Source: Glycine soja (Eukaryota > Streptophyta > Magnoliopsida > Fabales > Fabaceae). Taken from it: 64,000 nt of DNA. Below the pieces are notes generated by a model. That model was given only the letters and a program-made list of their open reading frames with translations, was not told where the DNA came from and made no database searches. The stretch spans positions 35,933,112-35,997,111 of the forward strand of contig NC_041002.1 in assembly GCF_004193775.1 (NCBI RefSeq), written 5' to 3'. This document shows positions 47,262-58,401 of this stretch, piece after piece. The stretch's first letter is position 1. Each line of letters begins with the position of its first letter. Both the position numbers and the translations under genes were made by a program.

Positions 47262-48180
47262 TCAAGATAGGTACATCCATGGTCGTAGCTCCACAGGCTC
47301 ATTAAACCCAAGGCCTGCCCTTAGTGAATCTCTCCAAAACCCAAGACAAACGTGCTGTTGGTCGTTTCTCCAAAGGGCTTGCAAAACCCAAAGTTTTCCC
47401 TTGTTGAGTCCAACAGGCTCACGCACCACGTCTCTAGTACGTGTCACTCCATGAAGTGACACGTATGCAAGAGCATAGCACGTGCGCTGCGCACACTAGG
47501 CTCATAAAACCCAAGGTTAGCCCTTGGTGAGTCTCGCCAAAACCCAGGACAAATAATTCCCAGGTCAATTCTCCAAACACGGCACGTCTGCAGTACGTGC
47601 CACTCCAAGAAGTAACACATATGCAAAAGCATGGTACGTGCGCTACGCACATCAGGTTCATCAAACCTAAGGTCCGCCCTTAGTGAGTCTCGCCAAAATC
47701 CAGGACGGACACGTCCTTGGTTGGTTCTCCAAACGCTTGTCAAACCTAAGGTCCGCCTTTGGTGAGTCTCATAGGTTAGCAAGAACCAAGGCTTGTCCTT
47801 AGTAAGCATCAACACAACTCTACAGACTTGTTAAAACCCAAGGAAAACACATCCTTGGTCCAAGGCGTGTTAAACCCAAGGTTTACCCTTGGTGAGCCCT
47901 TCTTTTGCTAACTTCCATCTCCACAAGAACTCAAGGTACACAAGGTTTACCCTCGACAGTCTTTTCCATTCCTAACTTTTATTTGTGCAGGAATACAAAA
48001 ACATAAAAAACCCAAGGTCCACCCTTGGTACGCACTCCTACAAAACCAAAGGTCCACCCTTAGTAAGCACTCTTTCAAAACCCAAGGCACCCCCTTGGTC
48101 AACTTACTCCTTAGGAACCACGATGACCACAGTCGAAGCTCCAAGTTCCACAAGACGAACTACCACCAGACTGTTTGACA
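47262..48180 (+). repeat. element H: 3' region of CCAAGG...CCTTGG hairpin repeats with 156-bp tandem units
   Basis: At least ten variants of ACCCAAGGTNNNCCCTTGGTGAG occur, each able to form a short hairpin (for example near 47510, 47667, 47745, 47873, 48009, 48046, 48078). Within it a 156-bp unit repeats in tandem: CACGTCT.TAGTACGTG.CACTCC starts at 47427 and CACGTCTGCAGTACGTGCCA at 47583, each leading to a GTGCGCT.CGCACA palindrome. The position downstream of integrase fits the untranslated, tandem-repeat-bearing 3' region known in Tat/Ogre elements. Confidence 0.75.
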
Positions 48181-48202
48181 AGACCTTCAACCAGGTGCAA
48201 AT

Positions 48203-49418
48203 TGTTGGACAAGTGGCCTCAATAACTTAAGAGGGGGGGGGGGGTGAATTAAGTTTCTAAATCTTCCCACTAACAAACTTTAACCCCTCTTTAAATGATA
48301 GGCTTTAGAACGCAGAAGAAGAAGAAAAAATCAATTTAATAATGTTCTTTAAATATGCAAGACAAAATTGATTGCAACTCCTTTAGAGTGGATAATACAA
48401 ATTGAAGTTCCTGGATGAACTCTCAATAGATTTGCAAGTGTTTGCCCAAGATTTTTTGAGAGAGTATTTGACAATGAAGTTATCTTAGAATATCTCTCTC
48501 TTGCTTTTTGAAGTCAGACACACACATATATAGGCCCTTTGTGCCTTTTCAAAATGGTTTGAAGAGATGTGTCTTTTGAAAAAGCTTTTTCTAAAATTTT
48601 TCATTGTAATCGATTACAAACATCTGGTAATCGATTACACAGTTATATTTTGAAGGGTCATGACTTTTGAATTTGAATTTCTAGAGTTCCGTTGTTGGTA
48701 ATCGATTACAAACATCTGGTAATCGATTACAGGTTCAAAATTCAAATTCAAAACCTTTTTTAACAATTATTTTTCAAAATTTTCTTCTGTTAATCGATTA
48801 CACTACCTGGTAATCGATTACCAGAGTCTTTGATGTCTTGGAAACACTTTGTTTTGAGGCAAGACTTGATCTTAAGTTAATCTTGAAGCAAGGTTTTATT
48901 TGTTGAAGCAACCTTGTATTAATCTTGAAGCAAGACTTTATTTGTTGAGCAACCTTGTATTAATCTTGAAGCAATTCTTATCCTTTGAAGCAACCTTGTT
49001 TGATTCTTCTTTGGCATCATCAAAATCATGTATTCATACATTCACATCCTCTCCCTTTTTTATGATGACAATCATTATCAAGTGAATTCTTTTCGACATC
49101 ATCAAAACCTGCATGATTCATATTCTCTCCCTTTTTGATGATGACACTCATTATCAAGCAAATTCTTTTTGACATCATCAAAACCTACATGATTTACACA
49201 AATCACACTAGTGCCTCACAAACATCAGAGGAAAAGCTTCGCAAAGCGAAAGGGAAACACTACCTCATTGTTTTCTTTGTTGAAAAGTTTTTAGTATTTA
49301 GGTTTTTGAGAAAATCTTGATTACAATAAGAGATTAATTATAATTGAATCTTAAAAAATTGATAAACTTTTGAAGAAAATTTATTCAATCCCCTTCTAAA
49401 TTTCTAAGTTTTCCAACA
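48203..49418 (+). mobile_element. J: LTR (possibly solo) with paired ClaI-type palindromes
   Basis: The 1,216-bp segment starts TGTTGGACAAGTGG and ends TTTTCCAACA, matching 6-bp inverted termini. Flanks CAAAT and TCACC do not match, so either it is a recombined solo LTR or one side is deleted. A 10-G run sits near 48231. A TATATATAGG box lies near 48524. Six GTAATCGATTAC-type words are grouped in three pairs (48606/48627, 48698/48719, 48790/48810). Related copy: 21171-22187. The family was not identified. Confidence 0.7.
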
Positions 49419-50926
49419 TCACCGATTTACACTTCAGATGAAAAATAATGATAATTTATCCTATAAAATTATTTGAGCACGAATGAAACAAGCATTTATT
49501 TCAAGGACGGATACAACACAAGTAAATTAAAGCATGGCAAGCACTAAGTTATGTGACATGGCTAAGAAATCCCACCTTTTTCTGGATTTGGAAAACTGGC
49601 ATGCGCGTGAAGGACATGGTTGAATTGAACGGTTCGATGCTCTTTCTTTGTGATGAACGTGCCATGCGTAACGCTATGCCATGCCATGTTGGGTTATGTG
49701 TAAAGTGTATATCTGACTGGGCCACGCTGATGCGGTGTGTGTGGGACACTCGCTATTAACACCATGCCCTTCCTTTATTTCGTGTCCCACACACTTTCCT
49801 CTTTATTCATTTTTTTGGCCAACTCCTCCTTGTAATGCCTCTTTTTCTTTTTTCCTTTTATGGCTTTCGAATTCTAGAATTACTGGAATTGGAAAGAGGG
49901 ATTGATTGGCTACTTGCATTTTTGTTTCTTTACATAATAATAATTCTTGTAATTAAGTACCACTATATATCTTTTAACGTCAATAATACTTTTTCTTTCA
50001 TATGTTCGCCATGATTTGCTCTTTATTTTGAAATGTGCAATTTGGTCATGTTTTTTTGTGCACGTTTTCATTTTAGATTTATATCAGTTTCATAACCAAC
50101 ATAATATTTTGTTTAAAAAAAATTCAAAAGTGAAGTTAAAATTTTCTTCACAAATAATAACGAATTTTATAATAATTATGGAATTTAATTAAAACTCGTG
50201 ACAAAATAAAAGATTTTTCTATATAGACATATTTATAAATTCTGGTGTATTGTAAGATTACAGATATGTAATAGTATTTATTTAAAAGTCGTACTAAGTG
50301 ATTTTCAATTAATTAATGATAAAAAATATTTGAATTCAATTAGGATGTAGAGACAATGTAATATCTTTTACATTGATATAAATCATAAATTATGTCACAT
50401 AGGATTGGTTGACCGAGTTTTTTTTATGTATTTTTTTTATGTAAAGGAATATAATTCAGTTGATTGAGTATAATATGCGAGTTATTGTAAATATTTTAAT
50501 ATTATTTTTAATTTTCATAGATAAATTTCTTTTACTAACTTTTATAATATTTAAAATTTAATCTCTCAATTATTATATCTTTATAACATGACATTCTCTA
50601 TTACTGTCATAAGATGATTTTGATCCCTTTATATTTACTATTTGTAAATATATTTCCAATCAATGAGATTGCTGTAATTATTTTTGGTAACAATAAGAAT
50701 GTGAAGAAGAATAATATCCAAAAAGGTATGTATAATTGTTAACTTTGTTATGAAAAATTTAAAGTTTGAGAAACTTAGTTCATTTTTTATGACTATTATT
50801 TCAATGAGAAAAAATTAGTAACAAGTGTAAATTAAATAGGTATTGATCTAAACATGCAAATCAATTTAAATGACATATTCAGATCAAATAGTGAAAGTTA
50901 AATATTACGAGCGTACCTCCAGCCAT
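49419..50926. other. intergenic DNA, no recognised gene
   Basis: A small GC-richer patch at 49550-49760 has overlapping ORFs on both strands (68 and 66 residues) without recognisable motifs; it contains ATGC-rich repeats such as CATGCGTAACG and ATGCCATGCCATG. The rest is AT-rich with stops everywhere. I assign no function. Confidence 0.5.
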
Positions 50927-51327
50927 TGTAAATCAAACGCGAAGCGGCGCATACATCAACTTGAAGGCAGTTTTGTTCTTCCAGACCCTTACTCGCTCTA
51001 AATAGATGATGTATTTTTTTCTGAATAGAGAAGTGGGTTTGGTGATACAAAACTGAGAGCACCCCATCCTCTTTATAGAGTCTATCCATCACAGAGCTCA
51101 ACCAACTTGTTATCAGAATGTGAGATAGAAGTTATCAGTACGTGAGATAAATGATGGGTACGTGATTTGTTACTGAAGGTGGTTGCAAATATGTTGCAAA
51201 GATATGGGTTAAATGTGAAAGGAAAATGGACCAGATTCAGAAATAACAAAATTTTCCAAAATAATGTAATGGGAATAAAATAAAAATAGAATGTGGAATG
51301 TGACCTTGAACGTGGGTCATTCCAACA
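50927..51327 (-). mobile_element. element I: copia 3' LTR (left boundary tentative)
   Basis: On the minus strand the LTR starts TGTTGGAATGACCC at 51327, directly after the purine-rich tract AAGTGGAAGAA. It contains a CTATAAAGAGG TATA box (near 51072-51084) and appears to end ...GATTTACA at 50927. The polypurine tract and the copia RNase H just upstream support it. The 5' LTR is not in the window, so length is an estimate. Confidence 0.6.
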
Positions 51328-51637
51328 TTCTTCCACTTGATCCATTTAACTCAACATCAACCGTAATAAGAAACATAATATATGAGTCATGACGATAGGT
51401 CCTCTAATGATGAGTAGTATCTTCCATGTACCATAATATATCAAGTCTCTCAACACTAGCTCTCAACTTAATGAATAAACCATATGTTTATTCTTTATCT
51501 AAATCGAATAATTTTTCTCGAAATAAATAAATGTGCACAAAGCCATATGAGAAAATATCTAACTGAATAAGAGTTTCATTGAAAATAACAAATGTACGTA
51601 CAATGAAATTACATCATGGAATCAAGTCCCATTCGTA

Positions 51638-52117
51638 CTACATGATCCTTAAAATTCTTTGGTGGCATGCCTTTAGTAAAGGATCAGCAATCATCAACTC
51701 AGTGTTGACGTGTTCAATGACCACTTTCTTTTCTTTAACACGTTCTCTTATGGCTAAGTACTTGATGTCGATGTGCTTACTTTGACTTTCACTTTTATTG
51801 TTTTTAGCCATAAACACCGCAGCAAAGTTGTCACAATACAACTTTAATGGCCTAGAAATAAAGTCCACAACTCTAAGGCTAGACATGAAACTCTTCAACC
51901 ATACACCATGTGAGGTAGCCTCAAAACAGGAAACGAACTCTGCCTCCATAGTGGAAGTAGCAGTTAAGGTTTGCTTGGCACTTCTCCAAGATACAACTCC
52001 ATCGGCTAACATAAAAATATAACTAGATGTTGATCTTCATGAATCAACACAACTAGCAAAGTCTGAGTCAGAGTAGCCAATCACTTTCAGATAATCAGTT
52101 TGTCTGTACACGAGCAT
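51638..52117 (-). pseudogene. element I: Ty1/copia RNase H, cut by element D
   Basis: Minus-strand reading begins at the D insertion with MLVYRQTDYLKVIGYSDSDFASCVDS, a stop, then RSTSSYIFMLADGVVSWRSAKQ, STMEAEFVSCFEATSHGVWLKSF, LYCDNFAAVFMAKN, SKHIDIKYLAIRERV and HVNTELMIADPLLK. This is the diagnostic end of copia pol: RNase H with the SDSD and MEAE catalytic acids and the CDN motif. The ORF stops at 51638-51640. The N-terminal part must lie beyond D, outside the window. The one stop makes it a pseudogene. Confidence 0.88.
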
Positions 52118-53110
52118 TGATCGAGGTCGTACCCGAATCAAATAAACATTAAAAATGCAGTATCTAGGAAGTGATCCTAGGTCGTCTCCCAACGAGCAAT
52201 GGTCAACCAACGTTCATAATAGATAGTGATAAAACAATAACGAATTGGAGGGGTTGCTTGTTTTTGTAAATTAAACAGCAAGCAAATTTGAATTAGAAAA
52301 TAACAGAATTAAAACATGTTGTTTCCCCTTGATTCACAAGCAAGTCTCTCATCCTAGGTTACGACAATTTATCCTTAATCAGTTCAACCACTTAATCCAA
52401 CCCTAAATTAAATTACTAAGCAAAAATTAACATAAGGCTGTCATTATGTGATTAAGCAAAAGTTAACATAAGGCTGCCATTATGTGAAGAGGAAAAATTG
52501 ATCAAAATTCAATAGTAATAACAAAACCTCAAAGAGAGCTGTGCTTGATCCTCAAGAGAAAACAACGCTGGAGACTTAGCCTTCCATTAATCAGTAGAAA
52601 AAGAAATTGTAGATTGAAGCAAAAACGAAATTGTAGAAACCGAATTTTATTCTACGTGAACAGTAAAAATTGGAATTCTAAAACCCTAGAATTATTCTCC
52701 TCTCCGAAAACTCCCTAAACTAAAACCCTAGTGCTGTTATATAGGTCCTCAGCCCCAAAGCTTACAAATCTATTTTCAGTCCAAGCCCATAAATGAAATA
52801 AAATAAAATCTGGACAAGATAAGATAAGATTGGATGAAATAAAATCTGGACGAAATAAAATCTAGATGAAATAAAATCTTGATAAGATAAAATTTGATAA
52901 AATAAAATTGTCTGCTCTCTTCAAGTCCAAGCCCAATTCCAGATTCAAGCCCAATTGCTTATAATTCTCCTGAAGTTAAATTAAAAACACAAAATTAGTC
53001 AAGTAGGCCCAAATGATAAAACTGGATGATTAATTTGACAATTAAGGCTAATCAGTAATTAAAATGGTGACAAAAAGGGTTAAGAAATAGGAGAAAATAA
53101 TGACACATCA
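52118..53110 (-). mobile_element. element D: 3' LTR (993 bp)
   Basis: On the minus strand it starts TGATGTGTCATTATTTTC at 53110, preceded by the polypurine tract ATGTGGGGGGATT, and ends ACCTCGATCA at 52118. The outer flank AGCAT (52113-52117) would be the target duplication. It is homologous over its length to the solo LTR at 7611-8684. A minisatellite of GATAAAATCTGGAC-like units (about 52797-52910) is inside. The 5' LTR is not in the window. Confidence 0.88.
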
Positions 53111-54569
53111 AATCCCCCCACATTAGCCTTTTGCACTCCTGGGCAAAATCAAAAAGCAAAGCAAGGAACAAATCCAAATACATTAAAGAGAAACAAATAA
53201 ACACAAAAACAATTACACATTTCTCAATGAATCTCAAGGAATGGGCAACATCCAACACGTAGAGAGTTGAAGAATCAAGACAGTCATGAAAATCATCCAA
53301 ACATCTCAAACATGGCAAGATAGTCAATCAGCTCAAGAATGAAAAGTGATAAAGCCTCATAAGATATGCACTCTATCTCTCAAGTGTCTAGGCTACTGTT
53401 TACTCTCAGAGCACCCATGAAAAAAACCACCACATAGACTTGGCAAGACTCTAAAATTGACAACCACACCACAAACACATGCATATGCGGATCAAAAGGT
53501 CTTTTAAGGTTGTAATGGGGCCAAGGACAAGGTAGATGAAAGTATGGGATAAGTAGCTAAAACCCAAAGGAATAGAGGAGAAATGGGGAATAAGTGAGAA
53601 CTAAGAAAAAGTAGTAAACCCCAAAACCAAAATTAAAAATTAAGCATAGAAAGTAAACCCAAAACAAAGTTAACCAAGTCCTTAAACCAATCCAAGTCTT
53701 CAAACCAAGACCTCATGTATTCAACTTCATTCTTTTTTCTGTTTTTTTTTTGAACTTGAACAGTAGCAATTGAAAGCAATTGAAAAATAAAGCCACAATT
53801 AGGCAATATATGTATATACATCAAGCATGGACAAAATACATCATCAAGCATGGCCAACAAAAATATATCATCCAATGAAACATACCCCCCCACACTTATT
53901 CCCAAAACAATTACAAAGCTCCAAAATTCCTTAAGAGTAGGGTGAGATCATGGTTTTTCACTTAAGACTTGTAATGAGCTTCAAAACAAAGAAAGGGGAA
54001 CATAGGCTCAAAGGGGCTATCAAAGGAATTAATTCAAGGTAGGATCATTTGGCTAGAGACTTATAAGAACAAAATTCCTAAATCATCTCCCAACATGCAT
54101 GTGAAGCAAGAAGTATTAACAAGAGTCAAGCCAAGGCTATTGTGCAAGCAATCAATGGGGGCAAAATACACCGAATAAAATAGACGATGATGGCTCAAAT
54201 TCTCACCAAGGGTAAATCTATCACTTTCAATTCGAACTTTCAAAACTAACTTGACATGTAGAGAAAAACAAGGATTTCAATTCACAAAATGCCAAGAAAC
54301 TCCTATTTCAAAAATAATTACCCATTACCTGTACATAACCCAAAATTCAAAGAGAAACATGCAATGTCGTACACAAAAAATAAAACCAAAATAACAAAAT
54401 TAACCGAGAAAACCTAATAAAATTAACCTAGAAAATCTCCCCCCACACTTAAACAACACATTGTCCTCAATGTAGCACAATCATAAGATCAAGAGCAATC
54501 AAAACAATCAATAAATTTGGACAAGTGCAATAAAAGTAAAGAAGGAGATAGAAAAGAAAACTTCCTAAG
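53111..54569 (-). other. element D: non-coding region between pol and 3' LTR with three polypurine-like tracts
   Basis: This is where Athila-type elements may carry an envelope-like gene, but no meaningful minus-strand ORF remains. Three G-rich tracts occur on the minus strand: GTGGGGGGAGATT (near 54440), AAGTGTGGGGGGGTATG (near 53885) and ATGTGGGGGGATT at the LTR (53103). Short ORFs here have no recognisable domain. Confidence 0.55.
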
Positions 54570-56305
54570 TCATGGTAGAAGAGAAGTAGGGTGAAGTAAG
54601 GAGGTCTCCTCTACCATTACATCCATTAAGAAGGGATTTGTGAGGAATGGTTTCAGTCGGTGTCCATTGACCTTGAAGCTCTTATCTGTGGATTCACTTT
54701 TGATCTCAACTATTCCATAAGGAAAAACATTAGTCACCACAAAAGGACCAATCCACTTTGACCTCAACTTACCACTCATGAGTTTGAGCCTAGAGTTATA
54801 TAATAAAACTTTCTGTCCAACCACGAAGTCCTTCTTAGCTATCAAACTATCATGGAACTTCTTGGTCTTCTTCTTGTAGAATTTGGAATTCTCATAAGCT
54901 TCTAAATGGATCTCATCTAGCTCACTTAGTTTCAACTTCCTTTCCTCTCCAACCCGATCAATAGAGAAGTTGTAGGTCTTTACAGCCCAGTAGGCTTTGT
55001 GCTCTATCTCTACAGGAAGATGACATGCCTTTCCAAAGACAACCCAATAAGGAGACATTCCTATGGGTGCTTTGTAGGCAATCTTATGCGCCCAAAGAGC
55101 ATCATCCTGCCTAGTGCTCCAATCTTTTCTGTTTGGCTGCACAATCTTCTCCAAGATCCTTTTTATCTCCCTGTTTGAAGTCTCAGCCTGCCCATTAGTT
55201 TGAGGGTGGTAAGGTGTGGAAATTCTGTGCACGACCCTATACTTTTTGGGCAAGGCATACATGGACCTGTTACAAAAATGGGTGCTTGATCACTAACGAT
55301 GGCTCTAGGAACTCCAAACCTGCAAAACAAATTAGATCTAACAAAATCCATAACAACCTTAGCATCGTTAGTTTTGGTGGGTTTGGCTTCCACCCATTTT
55401 GAAACATAATCAACAACAAGGAGAATATAAACAAAACCATAAGAGACAGGTAACGGTCCCATAAAATCTATACCCCAGACATCAAACACCTCACAGAATA
55501 ACATGGGTTGTTGAGGCATTTGCTGTCTCCATGAAAGTGAGTCGCCTACTCTTTGACAAGGCTCACAAGTGCTACAGATTCTCCACGCATCCTTAAAGAT
55601 GGTGGGCCAATAGAAACCGCAGTCAAGCACCTTGCGAGCTGTCCTCTGTATGCCAAGATGGCCACCTGGTGCGGAAGAATGACAGAATTGCAGGACTAAG
55701 TCAATTTCATGGTCTGGAATGCATATCCTAATAACCTGGTCACTGCACAACTTCCACAAATAGGGGTAATCCCAAATGTAATGCTTAGCATCACTGTTAA
55801 TTTTATCATTTTGAGCTTTAGATGCTAAGGGAGGAAAAACAGAAGCAACCAAATAATTCACAATATTAGCAAACCAGGGAGTCGGGAAGGAATCAGAAAT
55901 ACTATACAGAATGTACAAATGGTCATCCAGAAAATCATCCTGAATGGGTGAGTCTTTAGACGCATGCTCAATCCTACTCAGATGGTCAGCCACGAGGTTC
56001 TGTGCACCACTCCGATCACGGATCTCCAAATCAAACTCTTGGAGCCAAAGCATCCACCTGATCAATCTAGGCTTTGATTTACCCTTCTTTAACAGGTACT
56101 TCAGATCTGCATGGCCAGTATAAACAATAACACGAGTACCAAGCAAATATGAACGAAATTTCTCAAGAGCAAAAACTATCGCTAATAGCTCCTTCTTTGT
56201 GGTAGTGTAATTTGCTTGAGCAGCATCTAAAGTTCTGGAAGCATAGTGGATCACCCGAGGCAGCTTATCAATCTTTTGAGCAAGGACAGCCCCCAACGGA
56301 TAATT
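54570..56305 (-). pseudogene. element D: RNase H and integrase, frameshifted
   Basis: Frame 55163-56296 encodes RNase H ([50 protein letters not shown]). Then comes the integrase zinc domain ([21 protein letters not shown]) and two core acids in [10 protein letters not shown] and [11 protein letters not shown] short deletion and frame change near 55260 follow. Frame 54570-55262 completes it with [24 protein letters not shown] (core glutamate) and a long C-terminal domain ending at the TAA/TAG near 54570. DD and E are all present but in different frames. RNase H is joined to RT through the scrambled stretch 56306-56475. Confidence 0.87.
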
Positions 56306-56475
56306 GGATGCAGGGTCTACCTCTACGCCCCTATTGGAAATGATAATAGCAAATATGAACGAAATTTCTCAAGAGCAAAAACTATCGCTAATAGCTCCTT
56401 CTTTGCGGTAAGGAAATTGTGAAATAACAACTATTTTTGCAGGGTCTACCTCTACGCCCCTACTGGAAATGATAT
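56306..56475 (-). repeat. element D: scrambled duplication joint between RT and RNase H
   Basis: A 36-bp segment (TGCAGGGTCTACCTCTACG...) occurs at 56309-56344 and 56438-56473. A 63-bp segment from RNase H (AGCAAATATGAACGAAATTT...) occurs at 56142-56204 and again at 56348-56410. The two are interleaved, and about 300 bp of coding sequence normally found between RT and RNase H is missing. Joints lie at short shared words (TGCA, TACC). Confidence 0.85.
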
Positions 56476-57421
56476 GCCCTAAAACTATACCTTGTTCTAC
56501 CATGAAGTGACATTTTTCAAAATTCAGCACAAGATTAGTTTCAATGCATCTACTAAGAACTCTATCCAGACTATCCAAACATGTATCAAAAGAGGATCCA
56601 TAAATAGTAAAATCATCCATAAACACCTCTATGCAACTCTCTAAAAAATCACTGAAAATGCTAAGCATACACCGCTGGAAGGTACCAAGGGCGTTGCATA
56701 GGCCAAAGGGCATCCTCCTATAGGCAAAAGTGCCAAAGGGACAGGTGAATGTGGTCTTTTCTTGATCCTCAGGAGCAATATGAATTTGTAAATAACCAAA
56801 AAAACTATCAAAAAAATAGTAATGAGACTTACCTGCTAAGCGCTCAAGCATTTGATCAATGAACGACAAGGGAAAATGATCTTTTCTGGTTACCTGGTTC
56901 AACCTCCTATAATCAATGCAGACTCGCCAGCTGTTCTGCACTCTTGTGAGGATAAGCTCATCCCTCTCATTCTTGATCACTGTGAGGCCTGTCTTCTTAG
57001 GAACCACTTGGACTGGACTCACCCACTGACTGTCAGAAATGGGGTAGATGATTCCAACTTGTAAGAGCTTGGTCACCTCCTTTTTCACCACATCTAGAAT
57101 GATAGGATTGAGTCATCGATGTGGCTGCCTCACTGGCTTAGCTCCATCCTCTAAAAGTATCCTATGCATGCAGGTAGATAGGCTAATACTAGGAATGTTT
57201 GTGAAAATCCATCCAATGGCTTTCTTGTGTTTCTTGAGAACTAGCAACAACTTCTCCTCTTGCTCAGCAGCAAGGGAGGCAGAGATGATCACTGGAAAAT
57301 TTTCTTTGTCCTCCAAGTAAGCATATTTAAGGGTTACTGGTAAGGGCTTCAACTCTGGTGTGGGTGGTGGCTGAACAGTGGGAGGATCCAGGGTAGGAGA
57401 AGAAGAAGGTTCCTCAGCCTA
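56369..57421 (-). pseudogene. element D: reverse transcriptase, Athila-like
   Basis: In one minus-strand frame: LKYAYLEDKENFPVIISASL (pre-RT), a TGA at 57110-57112, then KKEVTKLLQVGIIYPISDSQWVSPV, NSWRVCIDYRRLNQVTRKDHFPLSFIDQMLERL, FFDSFFGYLQIHIAPEDQEKTTFTCPFGTFAYRRMPFGLCNA, and the active site EVFMDDFTIYG with both aspartates. The thumb follows (NLVLNFEKCHFMVEQGIVLGHIIS). It ends in the scrambled joint. A stop (TAG, 57419-57421) separates it from protease in the same frame. The RDELILTRVQNSWRVCIDYR arrangement with an insertion before RVCIDYR is typical of Athila-lineage RT. Confidence 0.9.
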
Positions 57422-58401
57422 TACCTCATAAAGCAAGTAAGAAGTATATATACTTCCTGCAACATGATTAGTGCATTCTGACTCTAAAAAATCAACATCA
57501 AGAGCTACAACACCCAAAAAATCAGAACCAGACTCAAATTCAGATTTATTCTCAGCATAAAAATTAGATACAGGATCAAATTCAAACTCAGATTCAGATT
57601 CAATGCATAAGGAATGACAAGTATACAGATCAGATAAAAATGGATGTTTCCTACCATGAAGAACATAATCAAAATCAAACATATAATCATCAACAATCTG
57701 ATCAATTATCTTAGCATGAAAAATAGAATGATCCTCAGATGGATGTTTCATGGCATCAAGAATGTTAAAATGAACAACAATATCACCAAATTCCATAAAC
57801 AATGTGCCAGCATAAACATCTATCTTGGTTTGGGTTGTTTTCATAAATGGCCTGCCTAAAATAATTAGAACTGAACCATGGGAAAATCCCTCTTCCATAT
57901 TAAGAACATAAAAATCAACAGGAAAAATAAGTTCACCAACCCGAACCAGCACATCCTCTATGAAACCTATGGGGTAAGCAACACTTCTATTTGCCAAATG
58001 AATCACCACATCTGTAGATTGCAAAGGTCCAAGAGATAAAGAATTGAAAATGGACAGAGGCATGACACTAACTGATGCTCCTAGATCTAGCATGACATTC
58101 TCAAATTTACTATTCCCAATAATGCAAGGTATACAGAAAGTACCTGGGTCCTTACATTTCTCAGGAATGTAAGGAACAGATTTACCTATCAATGCTGACA
58201 CATTTCTGCCCATGCTAATCCTTTCGTTGCCTTTGAGCTTCCTTTTGTGGGTGCACAACTCCTTTAGAAACTTGGCATATCTTGGAATCTGCTTGATGGC
58301 ATCTAGCAGAGGTATGTTCACCTCTACTTTCCTGAAGGTCTCCAAGATCTCATTTTCTGCTTCTTCCATTTTTTTGTTTGGAATTGCTCTAGGTGGGAAT
58401 G
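57422..58401 (-). pseudogene. element D: pre-protease and aspartic protease, cut by element C
   Basis: The minus-strand frame reads FPPRAIPNKKMEEAENEILETFRKVEVNIPLLDAIKQIPRYAKFLKELC, then the retropepsin-like domain with VMLDLGASVSVMPLS, VAYPIGFIEDVLVRVGELIFPVDFYVL and LIILGRPFM. The active-site triplet is D-L-G as in element B. An acidic repetitive tail (SESEFEFDPVS...) follows before the TAG at 57419. Upstream, the ORF continues into element C's LTR on its antisense strand, which is not part of D. Gag of D lies outside the window. Confidence 0.88.

Noticed and set aside
47434..47815. Minus-strand ORFs of 76 and 123 residues with repeated ETHQGLTLGF-like text
   Set aside because: Produced by the tandem hairpin repeats of element H; repeated peptide simply mirrors repeated DNA.
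49549..49759. Overlapping 68- and 66-residue ORFs on opposite strands
   Set aside because: Single small GC-richer patch, no motif, no exon signals I can support; left as unassigned intergenic.
53111..54569. Envelope-like gene in element D
   Set aside because: Position fits the Athila-type layout, but no ORF with signal or membrane features survives; short ORFs are scattered and unsupported.
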